This document shows, one piece after another, positions 6,032-12,876 of a stretch of 12,876 nucleotides of DNA; the first letter of the stretch is position 1; each line of letters begins with the position of its first letter. Source of the stretch: an uncultured Eubacteriales bacterium. Lineage in GTDB: Bacteria > Bacillota > Clostridia > Oscillospirales > CAG-382. Under the pieces are notes generated by a model. That model saw nothing but the letters and a program-made list of their open reading frames with translations, had not been told where the DNA came from and did no database searches. The position numbers and the translations under genes are program-made. The stretch lies in the NCBI GenBank assembly GCA_934444485.1, contig CAKSCN010000062.1, positions 1 through 12,876 of the forward strand, given 5' to 3'.

Positions 6032-7396
6032 ATGACCTCTGCGAATGCGGCGGTGAGTGCCGAAGAAAAGAAGCTTCTGAAGAACGGCACGGTCTTGTTT
6101 GTCCTTTGCTGGATGGCGTATGCTTTCAACTACATAGGACGCTATAACTACTCGGCTTGTATGTCGTCGATGATAGCGGACGGCGTAATCATGAACGCTC
6201 AAAGCGGCGTTGTCAGCGCATTGTTTCTGATATCCTACGGCGGCGGACAGCTTGTGAACGGCATATTCGGCGACAGAATCTCACCAAAGTACATGATAGG
6301 CACGGGGCTTGCGGTATCTGCGCTTGCAAACGTACTCATGGGATTTTCGCAAAGCTTTGTTTTTTCATGCGTCGTTTGGTGTATTAACGGTTACGCCTGT
6401 TCGATGCTGTGGAGTCCGATAATACGCATTTTTGCGGAGTTTATGCTTGCAAGGCAGAGTATGCGTGCGGTCCTCGATATATCGGTTGCAATTCCGGCAG
6501 GCTCTCTCATGGCGTTCGGCGTGTCGGCACTCCTTTTGAAGTTTTTCTCATGGAGATTTGTCTTTATCGGCTGCGCACTCATAGTTGCTTTGGCGGCGGT
6601 TATCTGGTTTGCCGGCTGTTCGACTCCGAGTATGAGAGAGTATTTTTCAAGCATAAAGGACGTCAAGGAAAAATTAGGCGAAGGCAGCTGCCGTAAAAGC
6701 AATGCGGAAGTAACGTCGGGAAAGAGAGTAAATGCCGTCGGTATACTTCTTGCCACGGGAGTTGTGTTCACGCTTGCCGCCGTGTTTATCAACGGACTTA
6801 TAAAAGAGAGCGTCACACAGTTTGTCCCGAAATACCTGACCGACGTATTCTCTCTGACAAGCTCGGCTGCGGCGGCAGTTACCATGGTTCTGCCCGTTGT
6901 CAATATTGCCGGTGCGTATGTGGCGCGTGCGATAATGCTGAAGACAAGAAACAACGAGTTTATTGCCGCAGGTATTCTTTTTACCGTAAGTACCGTTTCA
7001 TCGGTGCTTTTGAATGTCGTCGGTAAGAGCGGTATTGCCGTAGCGGTGCTTCTCATTGCGGTAACAACCTCGACAATGCTTGGCGTAAACACACTTCTTC
7101 TGTCGTACATACCTCTCTGCTATTCGAGAGTTGGGCTTTCCTCATCTCTTACCGGTATACTCGACGCTCTTGCATACATCGCTTCCGCTTTGGCGGCTGT
7201 GGTGTTCGGCGAGGTCTCAAACACGAGCGGCTGGGGAGTTGTAACGGTTCTTTGGGGAATAATAGGTACGGTCGGAATACTCATATGCCTTGCCGCAGTC
7301 CCGACGTGGACAAAATCCAAGGATAAACTCGAAAACCATGCCGAGAGGTTCGTCGGAGATGACGATGCGCTCAGTGAAGGCGGCACGGATGCTTAA
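6032..7396 (+). CDS. MFS transporter, organophosphate:phosphate antiporter (OPA/GlpT-UhpT) type
   Basis: A 454-residue protein with about twelve membrane segments and a hydrophilic central loop at about 200-232, as in the major facilitator superfamily. The first segment ends in YIGRYNYS, with Arg37 at the place of the phosphate-binding arginine of GlpT (Arg45). GDRISPKYMIG (80-90) is the loop motif between segments two and three, and GYACSMLWSPIIR (120-132) matches the family's GWxQGxGWPP-like segment. The second binding arginine of GlpT (Arg269) seems replaced by Lys258 in GLIKESVTQFVPKYL; the positive charge is kept. OPA carriers exchange phosphorylated sugars or glycerol phosphate for phosphate. 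The substrate here cannot be told. GGAG 9 bases before the ATG supports the start. The last 25 residues are acidic. Its stop is 18 bases before dxs, so the two are probably co-transcribed. Confidence 0.85.
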   Translation: MTSANAAVSAEEKKLLKNGTVLFVLCWMAYAFNYIGRYNYSACMSSMIADGVIMNAQSGVVSALFLISYGGGQLVNGIFGDRISPKYMIGTGLAVSALANVLMGFSQSFVFSCVVWCINGYACSMLWSPIIRIFAEFMLARQSMRAVLDISVAIPAGSLMAFGVSALLLKFFSWRFVFIGCALIVALAAVIWFAGCSTPSMREYFSSIKDVKEKLGEGSCRKSNAEVTSGKRVNAVGILLATGVVFTLAAVFINGLIKESVTQFVPKYLTDVFSLTSSAAAAVTMVLPVVNIAGAYVARAIMLKTRNNEFIAAGILFTVSTVSSVLLNVVGKSGIAVAVLLIAVTTSTMLGVNTLLLSYIPLCYSRVGLSSSLTGILDALAYIASALAAVVFGEVSNTSGWGVVTVLWGIIGTVGILICLAAVPTWTKSKDKLENHAERFVGDDDALSEGGTDA

Positions 7397-7414
7397 AGAA
7401 AAGGAGTAAGGCAG

Positions 7415-9277
7415 TTGCTCGAAAACATAGACGGAAAAAAACTAAAGGAAATGTCCGGTGAAGAGATAAAAGAGCTGACAGGCGAAATTCGTGAGTTTCT
7501 CGTCGAAAACGTCAGCCAAACCGGGGGACATCTCGCCTCAAACCTCGGCGTCGTTGAGCTTACGCTTGCGATACACAGGGTGTTTGATCTTCCCCGTGAT
7601 AAGGTCATTTTTGACGTCGGACATCAGAGCTATGTACATAAAATTCTGAGCGGCAGACGTGATTTTTCCTCGCTCAGGCACGAAAACGGTCTGTCGGGGT
7701 TTCCAAAGCCTTCTGAGAGTGAATTCGATGTTTTCGCAACGGGGCACAGCAGTACGTCTCTTTCTGCCGGACTCGGAATTGCAAGCGCCATGAAGCTTGA
7801 GGGCAGTGATGCATATACCGTTGTTGTAATCGGTGACGGTGCTGCAACGGGCGGACTTGTGTATGAAGCTCTCAACAATTGCCGTCGTGACTTAAATCTT
7901 ATAGTTATTCTCAACGAGAATGAAATGTCGATAGCGAAGAATGTGGGGAATTTTCCGAACTTTATTTCAAAAATCCGCTCCACAAAGAGCTATTTTAACC
8001 TTAAAGACAAACTGTCGGACATAACGGAAAGAATCCCCGTTTTCGGAAAGCCGCTGATGAAGGTTCTGAGACATATCAAGCGTTTTCTCAAAATGAGTAT
8101 ATACACTTTCTTCATTCTGGAGGAAATGGGGCTTAAATATTACGGTCCTATCGACGGAAACGATTTTGAACGAACAGAGCTTCTTCTCAAACGTGCAAAG
8201 AAAGAGGGCGGAAGCGCACTTATCCACGTCCGCACTACAAAGGGCAAGGGCTATAAGCCGGCGGAGGACAACCCTGAGCTTTTCCACGCACTGAAAGCCA
8301 AGAACACATCCAATAGTGAACACGGCGGCAGTGAAGCGAAGGTCAGAACATTCTCCGAGAACGCCGGTGAGGTGCTTACCCGAATTGCCGAGACCGACAG
8401 CCGTGTCTGCGCTATATCCGCCGCAATGATTTCTGGCACGGGAATGACGCCGTTTTTTGAGAAGTTTCCTCAAAGAGCCTTTGATGTCGGCATTGCCGAG
8501 GCTCACGCCGTCACTTTCGGCGCAGGTCTTTCCGCAGGCGGCGAGGTACCGGTTTTCTGCGTTTACTCAAGCTTTCTTCAGCGTGCATACGACAACATTC
8601 TCCACGATGTCTCGCTTCAGAATCTTCACATGGTGTTTCTTATCGACCGTGCCGGAATATCGCCCGACGACGGCGCAACACACCATGGCATCTGGGACGT
8701 AGCGTATCTTTCACACACGGATAACGTCACTCTGTATGCGCCGATATCGCTTGAAGCGCAGGAGCGGTACATAAGAGAGAGTATCGGCGGCGAGGGAATA
8801 TGCGCAGTGCGCTATTGCAAGGGAGGGGGAGACGAAGAGCTTCTTGCTTCTCTCATGCGTGTCGGAGAGTACATACTTTCCGATTCGGACAAGGCGACTC
8901 TTGCAGATGCGGAGTGCATAGTGATGACATACGGAAGAATATCGTCCGAGGCGTTGAAAGCGGTTGCGGCGGCTAAAGAGGACAGCGTGAAATGTGCGCT
9001 TGTTGTCTGTGAAAAGCTCTTGCCGTATACGGATATTGCCGATGACCTTGCGCAAATGGTTTCGAGCGTCAGAAAGGTCGTTATTGCCGACGAGGGAATA
9101 AAGCGGGGTGGCTTCGGAGTGGATGCGGAGTACGCACTCATGCAGAATAGAAAATTTGCCAGAGCGGAGTTTAAAGTGCTTGCGATAGAGGAGCCTCCGG
9201 AACACGGAGACCTGACAAAGATATACGCAAGGTGCGGCATATCCGCCGAGAGTATATATAAGGCAATATTGAATTGA
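7415..9277 (+). CDS. dxs: 1-deoxy-D-xylulose-5-phosphate synthase
   Basis: A 620-residue enzyme of normal length. It condenses pyruvate and glyceraldehyde 3-phosphate to 1-deoxyxylulose 5-phosphate, the first step of the MEP isoprenoid pathway, also feeding thiamine and pyridoxal synthesis. Visible motifs are HLASNLGVVELT (39-50), FDVGHQSYVHK (66-76), the thiamine diphosphate motif from GDGA (140-143) to NEN (167-169), GPIDG, KGKGYKPAE (276-284), FDVGIAEAHAV with catalytic Glu362, SSFLQRAYDN, and DRAGISPDDGATHHG (411-425). Two small departures are NEN where most family members have NDN, and IAEAH where IAEQH is usual; the metal ligands Asp141 and Asn169 are kept. The TTG start follows AAGGAG with an 8-base spacer and aligns with family N-termini. 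The usual upstream xseA-xseB-ispA genes are absent; a transporter stands there instead. Confidence 0.97.
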   Translation: MLENIDGKKLKEMSGEEIKELTGEIREFLVENVSQTGGHLASNLGVVELTLAIHRVFDLPRDKVIFDVGHQSYVHKILSGRRDFSSLRHENGLSGFPKPSESEFDVFATGHSSTSLSAGLGIASAMKLEGSDAYTVVVIGDGAATGGLVYEALNNCRRDLNLIVILNENEMSIAKNVGNFPNFISKIRSTKSYFNLKDKLSDITERIPVFGKPLMKVLRHIKRFLKMSIYTFFILEEMGLKYYGPIDGNDFERTELLLKRAKKEGGSALIHVRTTKGKGYKPAEDNPELFHALKAKNTSNSEHGGSEAKVRTFSENAGEVLTRIAETDSRVCAISAAMISGTGMTPFFEKFPQRAFDVGIAEAHAVTFGAGLSAGGEVPVFCVYSSFLQRAYDNILHDVSLQNLHMVFLIDRAGISPDDGATHHGIWDVAYLSHTDNVTLYAPISLEAQERYIRESIGGEGICAVRYCKGGGDEELLASLMRVGEYILSDSDKATLADAECIVMTYGRISSEALKAVAAAKEDSVKCALVVCEKLLPYTDIADDLAQMVSSVRKVVIADEGIKRGGFGVDAEYALMQNRKFARAEFKVLAIEEPPEHGDLTKIYARCGISAESIYKAILN

Positions 9278-9308
9278 TGTACTACGTAAATGAGAAAGTT
9301 GAGGAGCC

Positions 9309-10037
9309 ATGCGTCTTGATCTTTATCTTGTAAATCACGGTGTATTCGAGTCGAGAAACAAAGCCGCCTCTGCGGTTTCGGAGGGACGCATAAAGGTAAA
9401 CGGTGCGGTCTGCACAAAAGCGTCGAAGGAGATATCCGAAAATGATGACGTGAGTACAGCGGCGTCGGAAGCGGATGAATATGTCGGACGTGCCGCACTC
9501 AAGCTCGAACACGCACTCACGCACTTTGGCGTTGACGTACACGGAATGCGTGCCGTTGATATCGGAGCTTCAACCGGGGGCTTTACGCAGTCCCTTTTAA
9601 AGCACGGCGCTGCCGTTGTGTATGCGGTCGATGTCGGCAGGGATCAGCTTCACGAAAAGCTGAAAAACGACGTGAGGGTAATCTCAATCGAAGGCTTCAA
9701 CGCTCGTGAGCTGACGCTCGATACGGTCGGAGACGCATACTGCGATATAGCCGTTATGGACGTGTCGTTTATCTCGCAAACACTGCTCTACGATGCCGTA
9801 AAAAAAGTTCTTGCGCCGGGAGGCATCTTTATCAGCCTCATTAAACCTCAGTTTGAACTCACCAAGAGCGAACTCGGCAAAAACGGTGTTGTGAAAAGTG
9901 AGGAGTGCAGGCGCAAAGCTGTCCGCAAAGTGACGGAGTGTGCCAAAGAATCAAGCTTCAGGCTTATCGGAGTGACCGAATCTCCCATAGAGGGCGGAAG
10001 CGGCAATACAGAGTATCTTGCGTACTTTCGCTTATAA
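9309..10037 (+). CDS. tlyA: TlyA-family rRNA 2'-O-methyltransferase
   Basis: A 242-residue protein with an S4 RNA-binding domain at residues 1-60 (MRLDLYLVNHGVFESRNKA, then GRIKVNG) and an FtsJ/RrmJ-like methyltransferase domain after it. The S-adenosylmethionine motif is DIGASTGGFTQSLL (84-97), followed by YAVDVGRDQL (105-114). The catalytic K-D-K-E set of 2'-O-methyltransferases is visible as Lys65 (in RAALKLEHAL), Asp151 (DVSFIS), Lys179 (LIKPQFE) and Glu235 (NTEYL). Mycobacterial TlyA methylates 16S and 23S rRNA and affects capreomycin sensitivity; in Clostridia the target is inferred by family. It is 31 bases after dxs. GAGGAG lies unusually close to the ATG (2 bases), but the N-terminal match leaves no better start. 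Confidence 0.94.
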   Translation: MRLDLYLVNHGVFESRNKAASAVSEGRIKVNGAVCTKASKEISENDDVSTAASEADEYVGRAALKLEHALTHFGVDVHGMRAVDIGASTGGFTQSLLKHGAAVVYAVDVGRDQLHEKLKNDVRVISIEGFNARELTLDTVGDAYCDIAVMDVSFISQTLLYDAVKKVLAPGGIFISLIKPQFELTKSELGKNGVVKSEECRRKAVRKVTECAKESSFRLIGVTESPIEGGSGNTEYLAYFRL

Positions 10038-10100
10038 AATGATTGTGTTCCCGAAAGTGGGCAAAATTATCAATAACCTTTAAAATTTTCGTTAAATCGC

Positions 10101-10129
10101 TTGCATTTTGCGAGTTTGTGTGATATCAT
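10101..10129 (+). promoter_or_regulatory. SigA-type promoter for nadK-argR-recN
   Basis: TTGCAT (10101-10106) and TATCAT (10124-10129) are 17 bases apart, with TG one base before the -10. It lies in the 146-bp gap between tlyA and nadK, 54 bases before the nadK start. No clear terminator precedes it, so readthrough from dxs-tlyA is likely as well. Confidence 0.65.
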
Positions 10130-10136
10130 ATTCAGT
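10119..10136 (+). promoter_or_regulatory. Candidate ArgR operator (ARG box) over the nadK -10
   Basis: TGTGATATCATATTCAGT fits the published ARG-box consensus TNTGAATWWWWATTCANW except at two positions in the left half and one in the spacer; the right half ATTCA is perfect. It covers the -10 element of the promoter that leads to argR, a placement that would allow autorepression. The site is AT-rich and alone, and chance similarity is possible. Confidence 0.35.
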
Positions 10137-10183
10137 GTATTTCGGACGGTTGTTTTATCTCTCGGCGAGGAGGTTGGCAGAAT

Positions 10184-11152
10184 ATGCGAGTGGCTTTATA
10201 TACGCATCCGATCAAAGATCCGAAGCTTGAAGCGGTCGAAAGAACTGCCGACAGAATAACGGCTCTCGGCGGGACACCGCTTTTCGGAAACGAGTTTATA
10301 TATGATTTCGATATCGACAGCGACAGGCTTTCGCTTTTGTCGAAAAAGCTTTTGTTCTGTGACTATATTTGTCCCGGCATAGATGCGGATCTTATGATTT
10401 GTCTCGGCGGTGACGGAACAATTCTTCGCGCCGCAAAGCTTTGCTGTGACAGCGGCATACCCATTGTGGGCGTAAACTTCGGCAGAATTGGCTATCTTGC
10501 CGAGCTTGAATCTTACGACAACGAAACCCTTGACAGAGTCATAAGCGACATTTCGTCTTTCGAGAAGGAAAACAGAATGATGTTGTCGGCGGAGCTTATA
10601 AGAAACGGAAAAAAAATACTCTCCGGCGTCGCACTCAATGAAGCGTCTGTTGCGAGGGGGTCTGTTTCGAGGATGATCGACATTGAGGTCAGCTGTAACG
10701 GTCAAAAGGTGTGCGGCTACAGAGCGGACGGCTTTATTGCGGCGACTCCGACAGGTTCTACTGCGTATGCGATGTCCGCAGGAGGTCCGATAATCGACCC
10801 ATCCATCGAATGTATACTCACACTCCCGGTTTGTCCGTATCTTTCGGTTAATTCGAGTCCGCTTGTCTATTCGCCGACTGCCGTTATTGAGGTAAAGCTT
10901 GTCGGGGAACGGTGCAAAACCGCTTTTCTCACTCTCGACGGAGAGGAAAACTTCGAGCTTATGCCGGGCGATATCGTGAGACTGACACGTTATGCAAACA
11001 ATGCGGTTTTCGTTAAACTCAGAAGCATTGATTTCAGTAACCTGCTGAATGTTAAGCTAACACGTGAATGCGGAGAAACTGCCCTGTTTTGCGCAGGAAA
11101 GGAAAGGGGAACAGAGTCCGATGAAGGCACAGAGACATTTGAAGATACTTGA
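10184..11152 (+). CDS. nadK: NAD kinase
   Basis: A 322-residue enzyme that phosphorylates NAD to NADP with ATP or polyphosphate. Motifs are GGDGT (75-79), GVNFGRIGYLAE (96-107), LNEASVARG (151-159), the long YRADGFIAATPTGSTAYAMS segment from residue 179 with the catalytic-region Asp182, and TLDGEE (250-255). Where most relatives read PICPH, this protein has LPVCPYLS at 214-221, so the usual histidine appears as tyrosine. The family core ends near SNLLNVKLTRE at 285-295; about 27 further residues, rich in Glu, Thr and Gly, run 32 bases into argR. AGGAGG 10 bases before the ATG supports the start. The overlap with argR suggests translational coupling. It lies behind its own promoter and a possible ArgR box. 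Confidence 0.95.
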   Translation: MRVALYTHPIKDPKLEAVERTADRITALGGTPLFGNEFIYDFDIDSDRLSLLSKKLLFCDYICPGIDADLMICLGGDGTILRAAKLCCDSGIPIVGVNFGRIGYLAELESYDNETLDRVISDISSFEKENRMMLSAELIRNGKKILSGVALNEASVARGSVSRMIDIEVSCNGQKVCGYRADGFIAATPTGSTAYAMSAGGPIIDPSIECILTLPVCPYLSVNSSPLVYSPTAVIEVKLVGERCKTAFLTLDGEENFELMPGDIVRLTRYANNAVFVKLRSIDFSNLLNVKLTRECGETALFCAGKERGTESDEGTETFEDT

Positions 11153-11606
11153 ACTCATAGAAAAGAACGACATTGAAACGCAGGACGAGCTGACCAATCT
11201 TCTCAACGAGAACGGATTCAAGGCAACTCAGGCGACCGTTTCGAGAGATATCAAGGAGCTGAGACTCGTAAAGGTTGTTGCGGCGTCGGATATGCTCGGA
11301 AAGAACGGAGCGGACGCAAAATACAAGTATGCCGTAAACAGCTCCGGCGACGGTGCGGATTCAAAGCTCGGTGCAAAGTTCAGAGCAATTCTGTCCGAAG
11401 CTACCGTTAAAAGCGATTATGCCGCAAATATCGTTGTTATTCATACGTATGCCGGAATGGCTCAGGCGTGTGCCGCCGCAATTGACGCAATGCACGCAGA
11501 TACTATTGTCGGTACGGTTGCCGGCGACGATACCATTATGATAGTGATGCGCACGGAAAGCGCAGCGGAGGAATTCTCGAGAAAGATAGCGCAGGACGTT
11601 AAGTAA
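11121..11606 (+). CDS. argR: Arginine repressor ArgR/AhrC
   Basis: A 161-residue regulator that represses arginine synthesis and often activates arginine breakdown when arginine binds. The N-terminal winged helix-turn-helix runs from MKAQRHLKILELI to about residue 70, with IETQDELTNLL (18-28) and the DNA-contacting ATQATVSRDIKELRLVK (35-51). This closely matches B. subtilis AhrC. The C-terminal arginine-binding and oligomerisation domain is marked by GTVAGDDTIMI (131-141), including the conserved Asp136-Asp137. ATG 11121 is chosen because it aligns with family N-termini and follows AAAGGGGA; an in-frame ATG at 11064 would add 19 unlikely residues inside nadK. It overlaps nadK by 32 bases. Position before recN is typical for Clostridia and Bacilli. 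Confidence 0.96.
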   Translation: MKAQRHLKILELIEKNDIETQDELTNLLNENGFKATQATVSRDIKELRLVKVVAASDMLGKNGADAKYKYAVNSSGDGADSKLGAKFRAILSEATVKSDYAANIVVIHTYAGMAQACAAAIDAMHADTIVGTVAGDDTIMIVMRTESAAEEFSRKIAQDVK

Positions 11607-11648
11607 GCACCGAGTGCGCATCCAGATTGACCGAAGGGAGGGAAAAGC

Positions 11649-12876
11649 TTGCTAAGCTCGATTCACATAGAGAATATCGCACTTATCGAAACGCTCGACC
11701 TTGAGTTGGGGCGTGGCTTTTCCGTTCTCACCGGTGAAACGGGTGCCGGCAAAAGTATAATAATAGACGCTATCGGTCTTATCCTCGGCGCACGTGGCGA
11801 GAGCGACCTTGTCAGGAACGGTGCGGAAAATGCCGTCGTCGAGGCGATGTTTACGGAGCTTTCCGATATCACCTGCAAAAAGCTTTCCGAGTTCGGCGTT
11901 TCCCCCGATGAGGACGGATGCCTCTTTATAAGGCGTACTCTCACTGCGGCAGGGCGAAGCGCGGCAAGAATAGGCTCGAGAAATGTTCCCGTATCGCTTC
12001 TTCGGGATATTTCCGGGTTCCTTGTCAACATTCACGGTCAGCACCACAACAGCGAGCTTCTTGACCCGGAGAGCTATCTCTCGATTATAGATTCCTACGG
12101 TGAGTGTACAGACGCTCTTGCGGCGTATGAAAAGGAATTCTCGGAGTATTCAGAAATAAAGCGAGAGCTTTCAAAGATAAATACCGATACTAAGGAAAAG
12201 GCACGCCGAGCGGAAATGCTCGAGTATCAGATAAAAGACATAAAGTCGGCAAAATTGAAGTCGAATGAGGAAACAGATCTTTTTGATGAAAAGAGAAGAC
12301 TCAAAAATTACGAAAAAATAGCGGTTGGTGCGGGAACGGTTTACTCAAAGCTGTACGGTGACGGCTCAAGTGCCGCCGAGAGCATGGATAAGGCGCTCGC
12401 TTCGCTTAAAACGCTTATCGGAGTGCTTCCCGAAGCAGAGGAGCTTTACGACAAGCTTTACGATTACCGCTACGAAATAGAGGATATTGCCGAGCGTGTA
12501 AAGGATGCGGCAGGCGATGTTTCGGATGACCCGGAAGCGGCACTTGACAGGGTGGAGGAGCGGCTCGAGGTTATCTCCAAGCTAAAGAGCAAGTACGGCG
12601 GAAGTATAAACGAAGTGCTTGAATACCTTGAAAAATGCGAAAAGGAGCTTTCGGAGCTTGAAACCTCTGAGGAAAGAACGGCAGATCTCGAGAAGCGCAT
12701 GAGTGAGTGCGAAAAAAGAATTTCCGAAGCGGCAGAAACGCTTTCAAAGAGACGTAAAGACGCCGCAGAAAAGCTGTCCGAGAGCATTTGCGCCGAGCTT
12801 AAATATCTCGACATGGGCGGAGTCAGGTTTACCGTCGAGTTCTCGGAGTGCGGATATAAAGCGGACGGCAGTGATG
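11649..12876 (+). CDS. recN: DNA repair protein RecN (partial, cut at window end)
   Basis: The frame is open for 409 codons and leaves the window without a stop; RecN is normally about 550-570 residues, so roughly the last quarter is missing. RecN is an SMC-like ATPase that works early in double-strand break repair. The start MLSSIHIENIALIETLDLEL is typical. Walker A is GETGAGKS (29-36), followed by IIIDAIGLILGARG. The RecN-typical NIHGQHHNSELLDP lies at 127-140. From about 150 to 375 the sequence is rich in Glu, Lys, Leu and Ala with heptad character, the coiled-coil arm. The Walker B and signature motifs are beyond the window. The TTG start is supported by AAGGGAGGG (11634-11642), 6 bases upstream; no ATG is near. 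It lies 42 bases after argR. No SOS (LexA) box is seen in this gap. Confidence 0.95.
   Translation, partial: MLSSIHIENIALIETLDLELGRGFSVLTGETGAGKSIIIDAIGLILGARGESDLVRNGAENAVVEAMFTELSDITCKKLSEFGVSPDEDGCLFIRRTLTAAGRSAARIGSRNVPVSLLRDISGFLVNIHGQHHNSELLDPESYLSIIDSYGECTDALAAYEKEFSEYSEIKRELSKINTDTKEKARRAEMLEYQIKDIKSAKLKSNEETDLFDEKRRLKNYEKIAVGAGTVYSKLYGDGSSAAESMDKALASLKTLIGVLPEAEELYDKLYDYRYEIEDIAERVKDAAGDVSDDPEAALDRVEERLEVISKLKSKYGGSINEVLEYLEKCEKELSELETSEERTADLEKRMSECEKRISEAAETLSKRRKDAAEKLSESICAELKYLDMGGVRFTVEFSECGYKADGSD

Noticed and set aside
6391..7110. Minus-strand open frame of 239 codons opposite the OPA transporter
   Set aside because: The plus-strand frame has clear transporter motifs. The antisense frame is low-complexity, rich in Thr, Ala and Ser, and has no recognisable feature.
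8812..9498. Minus-strand open frame of 228 codons across the end of dxs and the start of tlyA
   Set aside because: It runs antisense to two confident genes and has no motif or ribosome binding site.
10045..10066. Possible terminator after tlyA (CCC and GGG around a 6-base spacer)
   Set aside because: The stem is only three base pairs and no T-run follows.
11607..11620. GCAC/GTGC hairpin just after argR as a terminator
   Set aside because: The stem is four base pairs with a three-base loop and no T-run. It lies inside a short gap before recN, which has a ribosome binding site and probably shares the transcript.

Overview
The window looks like a stretch of chromosome from an endospore-forming member of the Bacillota, most likely class Clostridia. 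It carries an intact spoIIAA-spoIIAB-sigF operon, the tail of a GerA-type germination receptor gene, and the clostridial gene order dxs-tlyA-nadK-argR-recN. Base composition and codon use look even throughout. I see no insertion sequence, phage gene, CRISPR array, rRNA or tRNA, and no gene-free stretch over 300 bases. I cannot name the genus from sequence alone.

Layout. Positions 1-1066 hold the 3' end of a GerA-family gene and an overlapping gene for a divergent GerAB-like membrane permease. Positions 1140-2691 hold the operon that starts the forespore programme: anti-anti-sigma SpoIIAA, anti-sigma kinase SpoIIAB and SigF. An AraC-family regulator follows (about 2784-3671) and ends at a hairpin shared with the convergent minus-strand SEDS gene (3729-5162). 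The SEDS protein is a RodA/FtsW-type glycosyltransferase with an unusually long basic N-terminal extension. A 201-bp divergent promoter region separates it from a plus-strand run: an unrecognised single-pass membrane protein (5364-5993), an OPA-family organophosphate transporter (6032-7396), dxs (7415-9277) and tlyA (9309-10037). A second promoter, overlapped by a possible ArgR operator, precedes nadK (10184-11152), argR (11121-11606) and recN (from 11649, cut by the window end).

How the parts relate. The first block is sporulation and germination. The SEDS gene is envelope synthesis. The last block is a conserved housekeeping cluster (isoprenoid precursor synthesis, rRNA methylation, NADP synthesis, arginine regulation, DNA repair). 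Most genes have recognisable jobs, and I find no convincing new multi-gene system. The points most worth a second look are the germination genes directly upstream of spoIIA, the N-terminal extension of the SEDS protein, the unknown membrane protein and transporter placed in front of dxs, and the candidate ArgR box over the nadK-argR promoter. Several genes start with TTG or GTG, and in most of these the ribosome binding site supports that choice.
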